This document shows positions 1 through 6,152 of a DNA stretch of 7,153 bases, piece after piece. Source of the DNA: an uncultured Bacteroidota bacterium (GTDB lineage: Bacteria > Bacteroidota > Bacteroidia > UKL13-3). Each line of letters opens with the position of its first letter. Positions within the stretch are counted from its first letter, which is position 1. The notes under the pieces were generated by a model that ran no database searches, was not told the DNA's origin, and saw nothing but the letters and a program-made list of their open reading frames with translations. The position numbers and the translations under genes were made by a program. Where the stretch lies: positions 1 to 7,153 of the forward strand of contig CAIUEQ010000298.1 of NCBI GenBank assembly GCA_903898215.1, in the 5' to 3' direction.

Positions 1-229
1 CAAACTCTGCGTACAACCTTAAGTATTTATCTTCAACAATTTTTAATTCTGAAGCCCAATCTTTATCTGCCGCTTTTTCATTCACATCATTAATATCTTC
101 TTCAATACGTGACTTTATTTCATCAGCATTATCAATATTTTTTTCGTTTGATGTTGGATTTGCATCCTCTAAAACAACTTGCTCATTGCTGTTATTGTTC
201 TGTTTAACTTGCTTTTCTTGCTCACTCAT
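1..229 (-). CDS. grpE: GrpE nucleotide exchange factor, N-terminal part (truncated by window edge)
   Basis: GrpE is the cytoplasmic nucleotide exchange factor that releases ADP from DnaK in the DnaK-DnaJ-GrpE chaperone cycle. Only the first 76 codons are visible. They encode an Asn/Glu/Asp/Lys-rich, probably disordered N-terminus (residues 1-57), then the start of the conserved region, where DKYLRLYAEF (residues 67-76) matches the long-helix motif that in GrpE continues into DNxRRR. The rest of the helix and the C-terminal beta domain lie outside the window. I chose ATG at 229 because a purine-rich AAAAGAGAA stretch precedes it. An in-frame ATG at 262 would add 11 residues (MIFNRKSKENK) and cannot be excluded. 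The gene follows the thioredoxin gene on the same strand after 83 nt. No CIRCE-type inverted repeat is seen upstream. The family call rests on a short motif plus the typical acidic N-terminus. Confidence 0.85.
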   Translation of the reverse strand, partial: MSEQEKQVKQNNNSNEQVVLEDANPTSNEKNIDNADEIKSRIEEDINDVNEKAADKDWASELKIVEDKYLRLYAEF

Positions 230-312
230 TTTATTCTCTTTTGATTTTCTGTTAAATATCATTTTGGTTTCGGGGTGTAGTTTTCAATAGTATTGCCAAA
301 AAAGTTTTGGTG

Positions 313-831
313 TCAATTTGACAACTGCTTAAAAATCTTATTTAAGGCTTCAGTTAAGGCTTCGTCCCATATATCTTTTGCGATGATTTTACCATTCGTA
401 TCAATTAAAAAACTTGTTGGGATTTTTTTAATTGAATAATTTTTAACTATAGATGATTCCCATCCGGCAAAGTCACAAACTTGTTTTCGTATATCTAAAT
501 TATCCTTTGACACCGCTACTCGCCAAAGCTCCTTATTGGTATCAAGCGATACATTGATGAATACAATTTTCAAATCATATTGCCTTGCAATTTTTTTATA
601 TTTATCATGAATTTTATCCAGCAGTTGATTTTGTTTTCTGCAAGGCAAACACCAACTCGCCCAAAAATCAACAAATACAATTGAGCCTTTTAATGCAGCT
701 AAATGTATGACATCCCCATTAAGCGCACGAATAGTAAAATCGGGAGCTTGAGCACCTACTATTAGTTCATCTGATTTTTGAAAACTGATGAAAAGAATAA
801 ATAAAAAAGACAGTATTGACACTCTAAACAC
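313..831 (-). CDS. Secreted/membrane-anchored TlpA/ResA-like thioredoxin-fold protein
   Basis: This is a 172-aa thiol-disulfide oxidoreductase of the TlpA/ResA/AhpC-TSA-like group, expected in the periplasm. Residues 1-17 are a hydrophobic signal or anchor segment with no lipobox cysteine. VGAQAPDF (25-32) is the typical entry to the domain. FWASWCLPC (56-64) contains the CxxC active site, Cys61 and Cys64. The cis-proline loop is KIPTS with Pro138, followed by the beta strand FLIDTNGKII (141-150). Length fits a single-domain TlpA-like protein. The start is GTG at 831. In this frame there is no ATG between the upstream in-frame stop, which coincides with the murA TAA (859-861), and the thioredoxin domain, so a non-ATG start is required. 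The GTG codon four residues in (822) is an alternative. It lies 27 nt after murA and is probably co-transcribed with it. The redox partner and direction of reaction (reductase or oxidase) cannot be read from the sequence. Confidence 0.88.
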   Translation of the reverse strand: MFRVSILSFLFILFISFQKSDELIVGAQAPDFTIRALNGDVIHLAALKGSIVFVDFWASWCLPCRKQNQLLDKIHDKYKKIARQYDLKIVFINVSLDTNKELWRVAVSKDNLDIRKQVCDFAGWESSIVKNYSIKKIPTSFLIDTNGKIIAKDIWDEALTEALNKIFKQLSN

Positions 832-858
832 AACTGCAATAATACGTAAGCTGAGGCA

Positions 859-2166
859 TTATTCCATTCTTGTTATATCAGCACCAAGTGCTTTTAAGCG
901 AGAATCAATATGCTGATAGCCTCTATCAATTTGCTCAATATTATTTATGGTGCTGGTTCCATTTGCTGCCAAAGCTGCAATTAGCATGGCAACACCGGCA
1001 CGTATATCTGGAGAACTCATTGTTATTCCTCTTAATTTTGTTTCACGGTTCGACCCGATAACTACAGCACGATGGGGATCACACAAAATAATTTTTGCGC
1101 CCATATCAATTAAATTATCGACAAAAAACAATCTGCTTTCAAACATCCATTGATGAAGAAGTACGCTACCTTTTGCTTGTGTTGCTGTAACCAACGCTAT
1201 TGAAATCAAATCGGGAGTAAAGGCAGGCCATATTCCATCTCTGATTGTTAAAATAGAACCATCAATTAATGTTTGGATTTTATAAGATTCTTGTTGAGGA
1301 ATATAAATATCATCACCACGAAATTCCATTTCAATTCCCATCTTTTTAAAAACATTTGGTATCACACCAAGCTCAGGAATAGCACAATTTTTTATGGTGA
1401 TTTCCGAATTTGTTGTAGCAGCAAGTCCAATAAAACTACCAATTTCAATCATATCCGGTAACATGCGATGCTCACAACCACCAAGCTTTTCAACACCTTC
1501 AATGATTAATAGATTTGATCCAACTCCACTAATCTTCCCTCCCATTCTATTTATCATTTTACACAATTGTTGAAGATATGGTTCGCACGCTGCATTATAA
1601 ATTTGAGTAGTTCCTTTTGCTAAAGATGCAGCCATTACAATATTTGCAGTACCTGTAACTGATGCTTCATCCAAAACCATATATGCACCTTGCAAATTCT
1701 TTCCATCAATTTTGTAGGTACGTTCCTCACGCATATGAATAAAAGTTGCTCCAAGATTTTCGAAGCCTCGTAAATGTGTATCAACCGGTCGTCTACCAAT
1801 TTTGTCTCCACCAGGTTCTGGAATATATGCTAAACCAAATCTCGCTAACAATGGTCCGATAATCATAATTGACCCACGAAGGCTTGCTCCAATTTTTCTA
1901 AAATCTTCGCTTAATAAATATTCAAGGTTTACATTTTTAGCCTCGAATGTAAAAGTATCATCGTTTACACGCCCAACTTTTACACCCAACGCTCCGAGTA
2001 ACTCGATAAGTTTCATCACATCCCGAATATCCGGAATATTTGAAATGGTCACTTTTTCTTCTGTAAGCAATACTGCTGATAGAATTTGTAATGCTTCATT
2101 CTTCGCACCCTGAGGGATGATTTCACCTTTTAGTGTTTTACCACCTTTTACTTTAAATGACGACAT
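859..2166 (-). CDS. murA: UDP-N-acetylglucosamine 1-carboxyvinyltransferase (MurA), Asp-type active site
   Basis: MurA catalyses the first committed step of peptidoglycan synthesis, transferring enolpyruvate from PEP to UDP-GlcNAc in the cytoplasm. The 435-aa product is full length for the family and has the EPT-type two-domain fold. Visible family residues are Lys22-Asn23 in QGAKNEA, the mobile active-site loop PEPGGDKIGRRPVDTH (116-131), the catalytic-base region WPAFTPDL with Asp319 (counterpart of E. coli Asp305), and SPDIRAG with Arg389 (counterpart of Arg397). The loop residue that is Cys115 in E. coli is Asp121 here. In characterised Asp-type enzymes this change is associated with insensitivity to fosfomycin, which alkylates the cysteine. 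The ATG at 2166 follows an A-rich leader without a clear Shine-Dalgarno sequence. The gene heads the minus-strand block murA, thioredoxin, grpE and is divergent from the T9SS cargo genes. Confidence 0.97.
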   Translation of the reverse strand: MSSFKVKGGKTLKGEIIPQGAKNEALQILSAVLLTEEKVTISNIPDIRDVMKLIELLGALGVKVGRVNDDTFTFEAKNVNLEYLLSEDFRKIGASLRGSIMIIGPLLARFGLAYIPEPGGDKIGRRPVDTHLRGFENLGATFIHMREERTYKIDGKNLQGAYMVLDEASVTGTANIVMAASLAKGTTQIYNAACEPYLQQLCKMINRMGGKISGVGSNLLIIEGVEKLGGCEHRMLPDMIEIGSFIGLAATTNSEITIKNCAIPELGVIPNVFKKMGIEMEFRGDDIYIPQQESYKIQTLIDGSILTIRDGIWPAFTPDLISIALVTATQAKGSVLLHQWMFESRLFFVDNLIDMGAKIILCDPHRAVVIGSNRETKLRGITMSSPDIRAGVAMLIAALAANGTSTINNIEQIDRGYQHIDSRLKALGADITRME

Positions 2167-2381
2167 ATTTTTTTTGTAATTAGTTAGGCGAAATTATGTT
2201 TTAACGATGCGGAAACAGGTGAATTTAAAATTCTTTTGTTCACTAATATTTGTTGATTGTCTAAATAAAAAATAGTATCTGTTTTAATACATAATAATTG
2301 ATGTTTTATAACAAAAATTTATTTCAAAATAGTACTTAATTTTGAATCGTAAATTATCACTAAAGTTAATTTATAAAAAGT
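2167..2381. other. Divergent intergenic region between murA and first T9SS cargo gene
   Basis: This 215-bp AT-rich spacer must hold the start signals of both divergent units. On the plus strand it contains the -7-like box and leader element described separately (2337-2365). It also contains upstream sequence starting near CTGTTTTAATACAT (2279-2292) that recurs before the second cargo gene. On the minus strand, for murA, the best match I found is TAATTTCG close to the gene, one base off TAnnTTTG and without a well-spaced TTTG, so I do not call a murA promoter. No small open reading frame or structured RNA was recognised. Confidence 0.5.
2337..2365 (+). promoter_or_regulatory. Candidate promoter -7 box and conserved 5' leader of first T9SS cargo gene
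   Basis: TAATTTTG at 2337-2344 fits the Bacteroidota -7 consensus TAnnTTTG. Eight bases later comes ATTATCACTAAAG (2353-2365), which is exactly 16 nt from the ATG at 2382. The same 13-mer at the same distance precedes the paralogous gene at 4050. No convincing TTTG -33 element lies 19-21 bases upstream of the box, so the promoter call rests on the -7 box, its position and conservation between the copies. The 13-mer would fall at or just after the transcription start, so it may belong to the untranslated leader rather than to an operator. Confidence 0.5.
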
Positions 2382-3767
2382 ATGAAAACACGTTCACAAA
2401 TGCTGGTTAAAAAACTCATGCTGATTCTTGCTATTATTTGGTGCAATATTTCTTTTGCCCAAATCCCGAATTGGAATATGGAAAGTTGGACGACAACTTC
2501 AAAGGATATTCCTTCGCAATGGATAACATTTGGTTCCGCTACTAAAGTTAGTCCGGGGCAAAACGGATCGTACGCTGTAAAACTGCAGGGAAACAGTAGT
2601 CAGGATTATAGTAACGGACCCGGAGCAATTTTATATGGAAACCCTGGCAATAATAATGGATTTGAGGGAGGCACACCATTTACTGCTCGCCCAGATTCTT
2701 TGGTTGCTTTTTTTAAATATGCAATTGACGCAGGAGATTCGGCATGGGTAATTGTTATGTTAAAAAATAATGGAACAATAATTAGTAGTGACCAATACGC
2801 ATATACAGGCAGCAATAAAAGTGGGTTTAAACGAATGAGTTTTAAAATTCATTATTACAGCACTGCAACACCTGATACAATGTTTATAGGATTTACTTCA
2901 ACTATCCCTAATAAAACAAATGGTACTATAAACACTATCAGTTGGGTAATACTTGACAATATTAGTTTTGTTGGCACAACACAAAATGTCCCAAATCCTG
3001 ATTTTGAAAATTGGACAACACAATCTACCTATTCACTTAATGGTTGGGAAAACAAAAGTTCGGGGTCAGGGACAAACGTAATGAGAACAACTGATGTGTA
3101 TGCAGGTAGTTACGCAATGAAACTTCAAGGATATACACAAACAGGAACAAATAATAACAACGGAAACTGGGGACCAACTTTTCCTGTTACAGCAACACCA
3201 ACGTCATTAAAAGGATTTTATAAATTCAACCCTCAAAGCGGTGATTCATTAGACATTTATATCGGGTTGTGGAAGAACGGACAAGGTGTTGGCGGAGGTG
3301 GTTTTATGTCTCAAAATACAATAAATACATACACTCCATTTTCGGTACCAATAAATTATAACCAAACTCCTCCGCAAACTCCGGATAGCGCAACCATACA
3401 AATTCAATTCAGAAATGGCAATAATCCTCGCGGTCAATCGATTGCTTATATCGACAATTTAAGTTTCGATCAATATATTTATGCTGGTATACCCGGAGCA
3501 ACACAGCAAATCAAAAACCTTACAATTTATCCTAACCCCGCAGAAGTGAAGTTAAATGTGAAATTCGATTTGATGCAGAAAGAAAAAGTTATGATCTGTA
3601 TTTATGATTTGAAAGGTTGTGAGGTGATGAAATTATCAGAACAATATTTTGATATCGGGAAGCATGAGTTGAACTTTAATATTGAGCAACTTTCATCTGG
3701 AATTTATTTTATGGTTACACAAAGCGAAACATCTCTATCTCATTCGAAACTCGTGATTACTAAATAG
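2382..3767 (+). CDS. Secreted protein with two beta-rich modules and T9SS type A sorting domain (copy 1)
   Basis: The 461-aa product is of unrecognised function and predicted to be exported. Residues 1-26 form a Sec signal peptide, with likely cleavage between ISFA and QIPN. Module 1 spans about 28-198 and module 2 about 203-369. Both show the same landmarks: NMESW/DFENW at the start, SYAVKLQG/SYAMKLQG, an aromatic FFKY/GFYKF strand followed by GDS, LKNNG/WKNG, PDTMFIGF/PDSATIQI, and LDNISF/IDNLSF at the end. This resembles jelly-roll carbohydrate-binding or PCMD-like (putative carbohydrate metabolism) domains, but that is inference from pattern only. Residues about 378-461 are a type A T9SS sorting domain: YPNP (383-386), IYDLKG (407-412), LSSGIYF (437-443), terminal KLVITK. 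T9SS cargo crosses the outer membrane and is released or anchored on the surface. ATG at 2382 rather than the internal Met7 is supported by the conserved 16-nt spacing to the leader element. No catalytic motif was recognised. Confidence 0.9.
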   Translation: MKTRSQMLVKKLMLILAIIWCNISFAQIPNWNMESWTTTSKDIPSQWITFGSATKVSPGQNGSYAVKLQGNSSQDYSNGPGAILYGNPGNNNGFEGGTPFTARPDSLVAFFKYAIDAGDSAWVIVMLKNNGTIISSDQYAYTGSNKSGFKRMSFKIHYYSTATPDTMFIGFTSTIPNKTNGTINTISWVILDNISFVGTTQNVPNPDFENWTTQSTYSLNGWENKSSGSGTNVMRTTDVYAGSYAMKLQGYTQTGTNNNNGNWGPTFPVTATPTSLKGFYKFNPQSGDSLDIYIGLWKNGQGVGGGGFMSQNTINTYTPFSVPINYNQTPPQTPDSATIQIQFRNGNNPRGQSIAYIDNLSFDQYIYAGIPGATQQIKNLTIYPNPAEVKLNVKFDLMQKEKVMICIYDLKGCEVMKLSEQYFDIGKHELNFNIEQLSSGIYFMVTQSETSLSHSKLVITK

Positions 3768-3786
3768 TTTATTGTTTTTTTTACTC

Positions 3787-3820
3787 AAACCCTGCGTGAA
3801 TACGTGGGGTTTTTGTTTTT
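3787..3820 (+). terminator. Rho-independent terminator of first T9SS cargo gene
   Basis: AAACCCTGCGT (3787-3797) pairs with ACGTGGGGTTT (3802-3812) as an 11-bp stem containing two G-U wobbles, closed by a GAAT loop. A T-rich tail interrupted by a single G follows to 3820. It begins 20 bases after the TAG stop. It closes this unit before the second paralog, so the two genes are probably transcribed separately. Confidence 0.9.
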
Positions 3821-4005
3821 ATATCACCACTCCTTAGCTATAAAAAAAAATCATATGAAGCCATAATATTCTTTACTTTTAAACGAAAAAAAGTTTAACC
3901 ATTTGAATTGACAACTCGTTGTAATATAAAATAAGTAGCTGTTTTTATTGCATTAATACATGTTATTTAATGATAGACTGCAAAAACATATTCAAAAATC
4001 GGTAA

Positions 4006-4033
4006 TACTTTTGTGCGTTGATTATCACTAAAG
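4006..4033 (+). promoter_or_regulatory. Candidate promoter -7 box and conserved 5' leader of second T9SS cargo gene
   Basis: TACTTTTG (4006-4013) fits TAnnTTTG and is followed seven bases later by ATTATCACTAAAG (4021-4033), sixteen bases before the ATG at 4050. The arrangement mirrors the first paralog almost to the base. As there, no good TTTG -33 element is found at the usual spacing. The rest of the 282-bp gap from 3768 contains the first terminator and AT-rich sequence in which I see no gene. Confidence 0.5.
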
Positions 4034-4049
4034 ATAGTTACCACATTTT

Positions 4050-5450
4050 ATGAAATCATTTTCACTTAAATTATTGCAAAGTGTTTTAGTAGCACTTGCA
4101 ATTTTTAGCTGCAATATTTGTGTTGCACAAATTCCAAATTGGAACATGGAGAATTGGTCAAGTAAGAGTGATTTGCCGTGTCAGTGGGTAACGTATGGTT
4201 TAACAACAAAAGTTAGCCCTGGACAAAATGGACTTTATGCTATAAAACTTCAAGCAGACGACTTAAATTACCCGGGAGCAGTTTTATATGGATTTACAAA
4301 TATTAAAAATGACAATAATCCAGGAACACCATTTAACTCGAGACCAGATTCAATGATAGCTTATTTTAAATATCATATTTCTGAAGGTGATGTTGCTCGT
4401 GTATTCATTACAACAAAAAATAGCAGAGAACAATGCAGCAATGATTTGTATGAATATACTGGAGATAATACTGTTGGCTATAAGAGAATGGCTTTTAAAA
4501 TGCACTATACAAATGAATCTAATCCTGATACAATGTATATTGGGTTTACTTCAACTCGTCCGGAACTAAATGCAATAAATAAATCAAGTTGGGTAATACT
4601 CGACAATATCAGCTTTTCAGGCACTAAACAAAATATTCAAAATCCTGATTTCGAAAATTGGACAAGTCAATCATCCTATTTTGCTGAAGGATGGCAAAGT
4701 TTTACTTCACAACTTGGATCAAATATCCAAAGAAGCAGCAATGCATATGCCGGTAAATATGCCATGAAATTGCAATCTACATTTAACTCCTCAACGATTA
4801 TAAATGGCACTACATTCACAACAGGAAGTTTAAATTCAAATAATTCAGGTCCATCATTTCCTATTAATTCAACACCAAATTCTTTTAAAGGATTTTATAA
4901 ATTCATTCCTCAAAATGGTGATATTTTTTATGTAAATATTGTAGTGTATAAAAATGGGCAAATGATTGGCCAGGGAAATTTCACTTCTCCTGAGGCTGTA
5001 AATTTCTACATCCCTTTTTCTGTTCCAATAATATATGAAATTAATTCTGTTGGCGTTAAACCCGATAGTGCATCAATTCAATTTGCAACTTATAATTTAA
5101 AAAATAAACCTAGTGGTCAATCAATTGCATACATCGATAACTTAAGCTTTGACAGATTTATTTATGCAGGAATAGATGAATCGAAATCTCAAGTTAACAA
5201 GTTAAATATTTATCCAAATCCTACTGATTCAAAATTGAATGTGCATTTTGAATTGCTTCAAAAAGAAAACATTTCCATCTATATTTATGATATCAACGGT
5301 AGCGAAATTTTGAAATTAACAGAGCAATTTTTTGATGCAGGAAATCATGAACTGAATTATAATTTAACTGACCTCTCATGCGGAATATATTTTTTAGTCA
5401 CACAATGCGGTTCATCAATCACACATTCAAAACTGATGATCGTTAAATAA
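4050..5450 (+). CDS. Secreted protein with two beta-rich modules and T9SS type A sorting domain (copy 2)
   Basis: This is a 466-aa paralog of the upstream gene, with the same architecture and no recognised enzymatic function. Residues 1-26 are a Sec signal peptide, with likely cleavage between ICVA and QIPN, the same mature start QIPNWNME as copy 1. Module 1 spans about 28-190 (landmarks NMENW, YAIKLQ, YFKY, PDTMYIGF, LDNISF). Module 2 spans about 197-368 (DFENW, YAMKLQ, GFYKF, YKNG, PDSASIQF, IDNLSF). The type A sorting domain (about 384-466) shows YPNP (388-391), IYDING (412-417), LSCGIYF (442-448) and terminal KLMIVK. Most divergence is in loops of module 2, where a Ser/Thr/Asn-rich insertion lies around 243-266. 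It has its own promoter-like leader and terminator. Homology to copy 1 is clear by eye throughout. Sugar binding or a surface adhesin role is possible but unproven. Confidence 0.9.
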   Translation: MKSFSLKLLQSVLVALAIFSCNICVAQIPNWNMENWSSKSDLPCQWVTYGLTTKVSPGQNGLYAIKLQADDLNYPGAVLYGFTNIKNDNNPGTPFNSRPDSMIAYFKYHISEGDVARVFITTKNSREQCSNDLYEYTGDNTVGYKRMAFKMHYTNESNPDTMYIGFTSTRPELNAINKSSWVILDNISFSGTKQNIQNPDFENWTSQSSYFAEGWQSFTSQLGSNIQRSSNAYAGKYAMKLQSTFNSSTIINGTTFTTGSLNSNNSGPSFPINSTPNSFKGFYKFIPQNGDIFYVNIVVYKNGQMIGQGNFTSPEAVNFYIPFSVPIIYEINSVGVKPDSASIQFATYNLKNKPSGQSIAYIDNLSFDRFIYAGIDESKSQVNKLNIYPNPTDSKLNVHFELLQKENISIYIYDINGSEILKLTEQFFDAGNHELNYNLTDLSCGIYFLVTQCGSSITHSKLMIVK

Positions 5451-5474
5451 TTTCTTTTGTAATTATTATTACTC

Positions 5475-5510
5475 AAAAGCCCCACATGAAAATTGGGGCT
5501 TTTGTTTTTC
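5475..5510 (+). terminator. Rho-independent terminator of second T9SS cargo gene
   Basis: AAAAGCCCC (5475-5483) and GGGGCTTTT (5495-5503) form a perfect 9-bp stem with an 11-nt AT-rich loop, followed by a G and a T run. It begins 24 bases after the TAA stop. It separates the cargo gene from the catabolic genes downstream. The preceding TTACTCAAA matches the lead-in of the first terminator. Confidence 0.92.
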
Positions 5511-5531
5511 AGATTTGTCAACCTATTTTTA
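5501..5531 (+). promoter_or_regulatory. Possible promoter for the kynurenine-pathway genes
   Basis: TTTG at 5501-5504, overlapping the terminator T run, is followed after 19 bases by TATTTTTA (5524-5531), one base off the TAnnTTTG -7 consensus. The spacing suits Bacteroidota promoters and would give a leader of roughly 15 nt before the ATG at 5552. In such AT-rich sequence a chance match is quite possible. Confidence 0.3.
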
Positions 5532-5551
5532 CCTCATTAAAAATAACCCAC

Positions 5552-6076
5552 ATGATTCGTAAACCTTTTAATTTAAATAAATGGATAGATGAAAATCGCC
5601 ATTTGCTAAAGCCGCCTGTAAACAATAAAAATTTATATCCCGAAGGATCCGATTATATTGTGATGATAGTTGGTGGACCAAATGATCGCAAGGATTATCA
5701 TTATAATGAAACTGAAGAATTGTTTTATCAATTGGAAGGTGAAATTAATGTACGTATTCAGGAAGATGGAAAACCTGTTGACATCAAACTTGGACCTGGT
5801 GATATGTTTCTTTGTCCTCCCAAAACACCACACTCTCCAGGAAGATCAGCAGGTTCAATCGGTCTAGTAATTGAAAGAGTTCGTGAAGGAAAAGGTTTTA
5901 CTGATGGCTTGCTTTGGTTCTGCGAAAAATGTAACCACAAATTACACGAAGCTTATTTTGAATTGCGTGATATTGAAAATGATTTCTTAAATCACTTTGA
6001 TGAATATTACGCTTCAGAAGAAATGCGCACTTGTAAAAAATGTGGACATGTAATGGAGCCGGTTAAAAAACAATAA
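5552..6076 (+). CDS. nbaC: 3-hydroxyanthranilate 3,4-dioxygenase
   Basis: This cytoplasmic cupin dioxygenase uses Fe(II) and O2 to open the ring of 3-hydroxyanthranilate, giving 2-amino-3-carboxymuconate-6-semialdehyde in the kynurenine pathway of tryptophan breakdown. The 174-aa length fits the bacterial enzyme. The iron ligands are visible as His50, Glu56 (YHYNETEELFYQLEG) and His94 (PPKTPHSPGR). Probable substrate-contact residues are Arg46, Arg98 and Glu108. The C-terminal rubredoxin-like second metal site of bacterial forms is complete: CEKC (124-127) and CKKC (161-164). ATG at 5552 is the right start: it gives the family N-terminus (MIRKPFNLNKWIDENR). The frame stays open further upstream to 5486, but that would begin inside the terminator hairpin. 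The ACMSD gene that uses its product follows after 76 nt, so the two are probably co-transcribed. Confidence 0.96.
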   Translation: MIRKPFNLNKWIDENRHLLKPPVNNKNLYPEGSDYIVMIVGGPNDRKDYHYNETEELFYQLEGEINVRIQEDGKPVDIKLGPGDMFLCPPKTPHSPGRSAGSIGLVIERVREGKGFTDGLLWFCEKCNHKLHEAYFELRDIENDFLNHFDEYYASEEMRTCKKCGHVMEPVKKQ

Positions 6077-6146
6077 TCGGTAAACGGTTATCGGTTGATT
6101 CGATAAACTATGAACTGTGAACCGTGAACTGTCATCTGATAACTAA
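6077..6146 (+). repeat. Degenerate 7-bp-period repeat between the two kynurenine-pathway genes
   Basis: Starting right after the stop codon, the spacer reads in heptamers: TCGGTAA, ACGGTTA, TCGGTTG, ATTCGAT, AAACTAT, GAACTGT, GAACCGT, GAACTGT, CATCTGA, TAACTAA. The first three and the later GAACYGT units are related as reverse complements. As a result 6084-6096 can pair with 6113-6125, 11 of 13 positions including one wobble, around a 16-nt loop. No T run follows, so I do not call it a terminator. It may be an mRNA processing or stability structure, or simply a simple-sequence expansion in a spacer. Confidence 0.7.
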
Positions 6147-6152
6147 AAATAA

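Larger units (their letters stand above)
2279..3820 (+). repeat. Tandem duplication, copy 1 (promoter, T9SS cargo gene, terminator)
   Basis: This stretch and 3939-5510 are two diverged direct copies of one transcription unit. Shared landmarks, in order: CTGTTTT followed by TTAATACAT, a TTCAAAA stretch, the TAnnTTTG box, the 13-mer ATTATCACTAAAG sixteen bases before ATG, a homologous open reading frame, TTACTCAAA, and a GC-rich hairpin followed by T-rich sequence. Outer limits are approximate, set by the first and last landmarks I can match by eye. Confidence 0.75.
3939..5510 (+). repeat. Tandem duplication, copy 2 (promoter, T9SS cargo gene, terminator)
   Basis: Second copy of the unit described at 2279-3820, in direct orientation. 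The upstream part starts at CTGTTTTTATTGCAT and TTAATACAT (3939-3961) and ends with the second terminator. The coding parts have diverged substantially, while the start and end of the proteins and the 5' leader remain most alike, which suggests an old duplication rather than an assembly artefact. Confidence 0.75.

Noticed and set aside
230..312. Heat-shock CIRCE element or promoter before grpE
   Set aside because: No TTAGCACTC/GAGTGCTAA-type repeat and no well-spaced TTTG/TAnnTTTG pair could be found in this 83-bp gap.
311..323. Perfect 13-bp palindrome TGTCAATTTGACA over the thioredoxin stop codon
   Set aside because: The single-base centre makes it a poor hairpin. The short T tract downstream on the minus strand gives only a marginal terminator. 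In AT-rich DNA one such palindrome is not strong evidence of an operator.
1802..2113. 103-codon open frame on the plus strand
   Set aside because: Antisense shadow of the well-supported murA. Composition and lack of motifs argue against a gene.
2382..2465. Possible lipoprotein signal around Cys21 in the two cargo proteins
   Set aside because: The residues before the cysteine (IIW-C and IFS-C) do not fit a lipobox. The A-x-A-like site five residues later followed by QIPN is a better Sec cleavage site and suits T9SS cargo.
5486..5551. Upstream extension of the dioxygenase reading frame to an earlier ATG
   Set aside because: It starts inside the loop of the rho-independent terminator, and the extra 22 residues do not belong to the dioxygenase family N-terminus. 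ATG at 5552 fits better.
6077..6152. CRISPR-like or attachment-site repeat
   Set aside because: Units are 7 bp, degenerate and contiguous, with no spacers. No integrase or other mobile-element gene is present.
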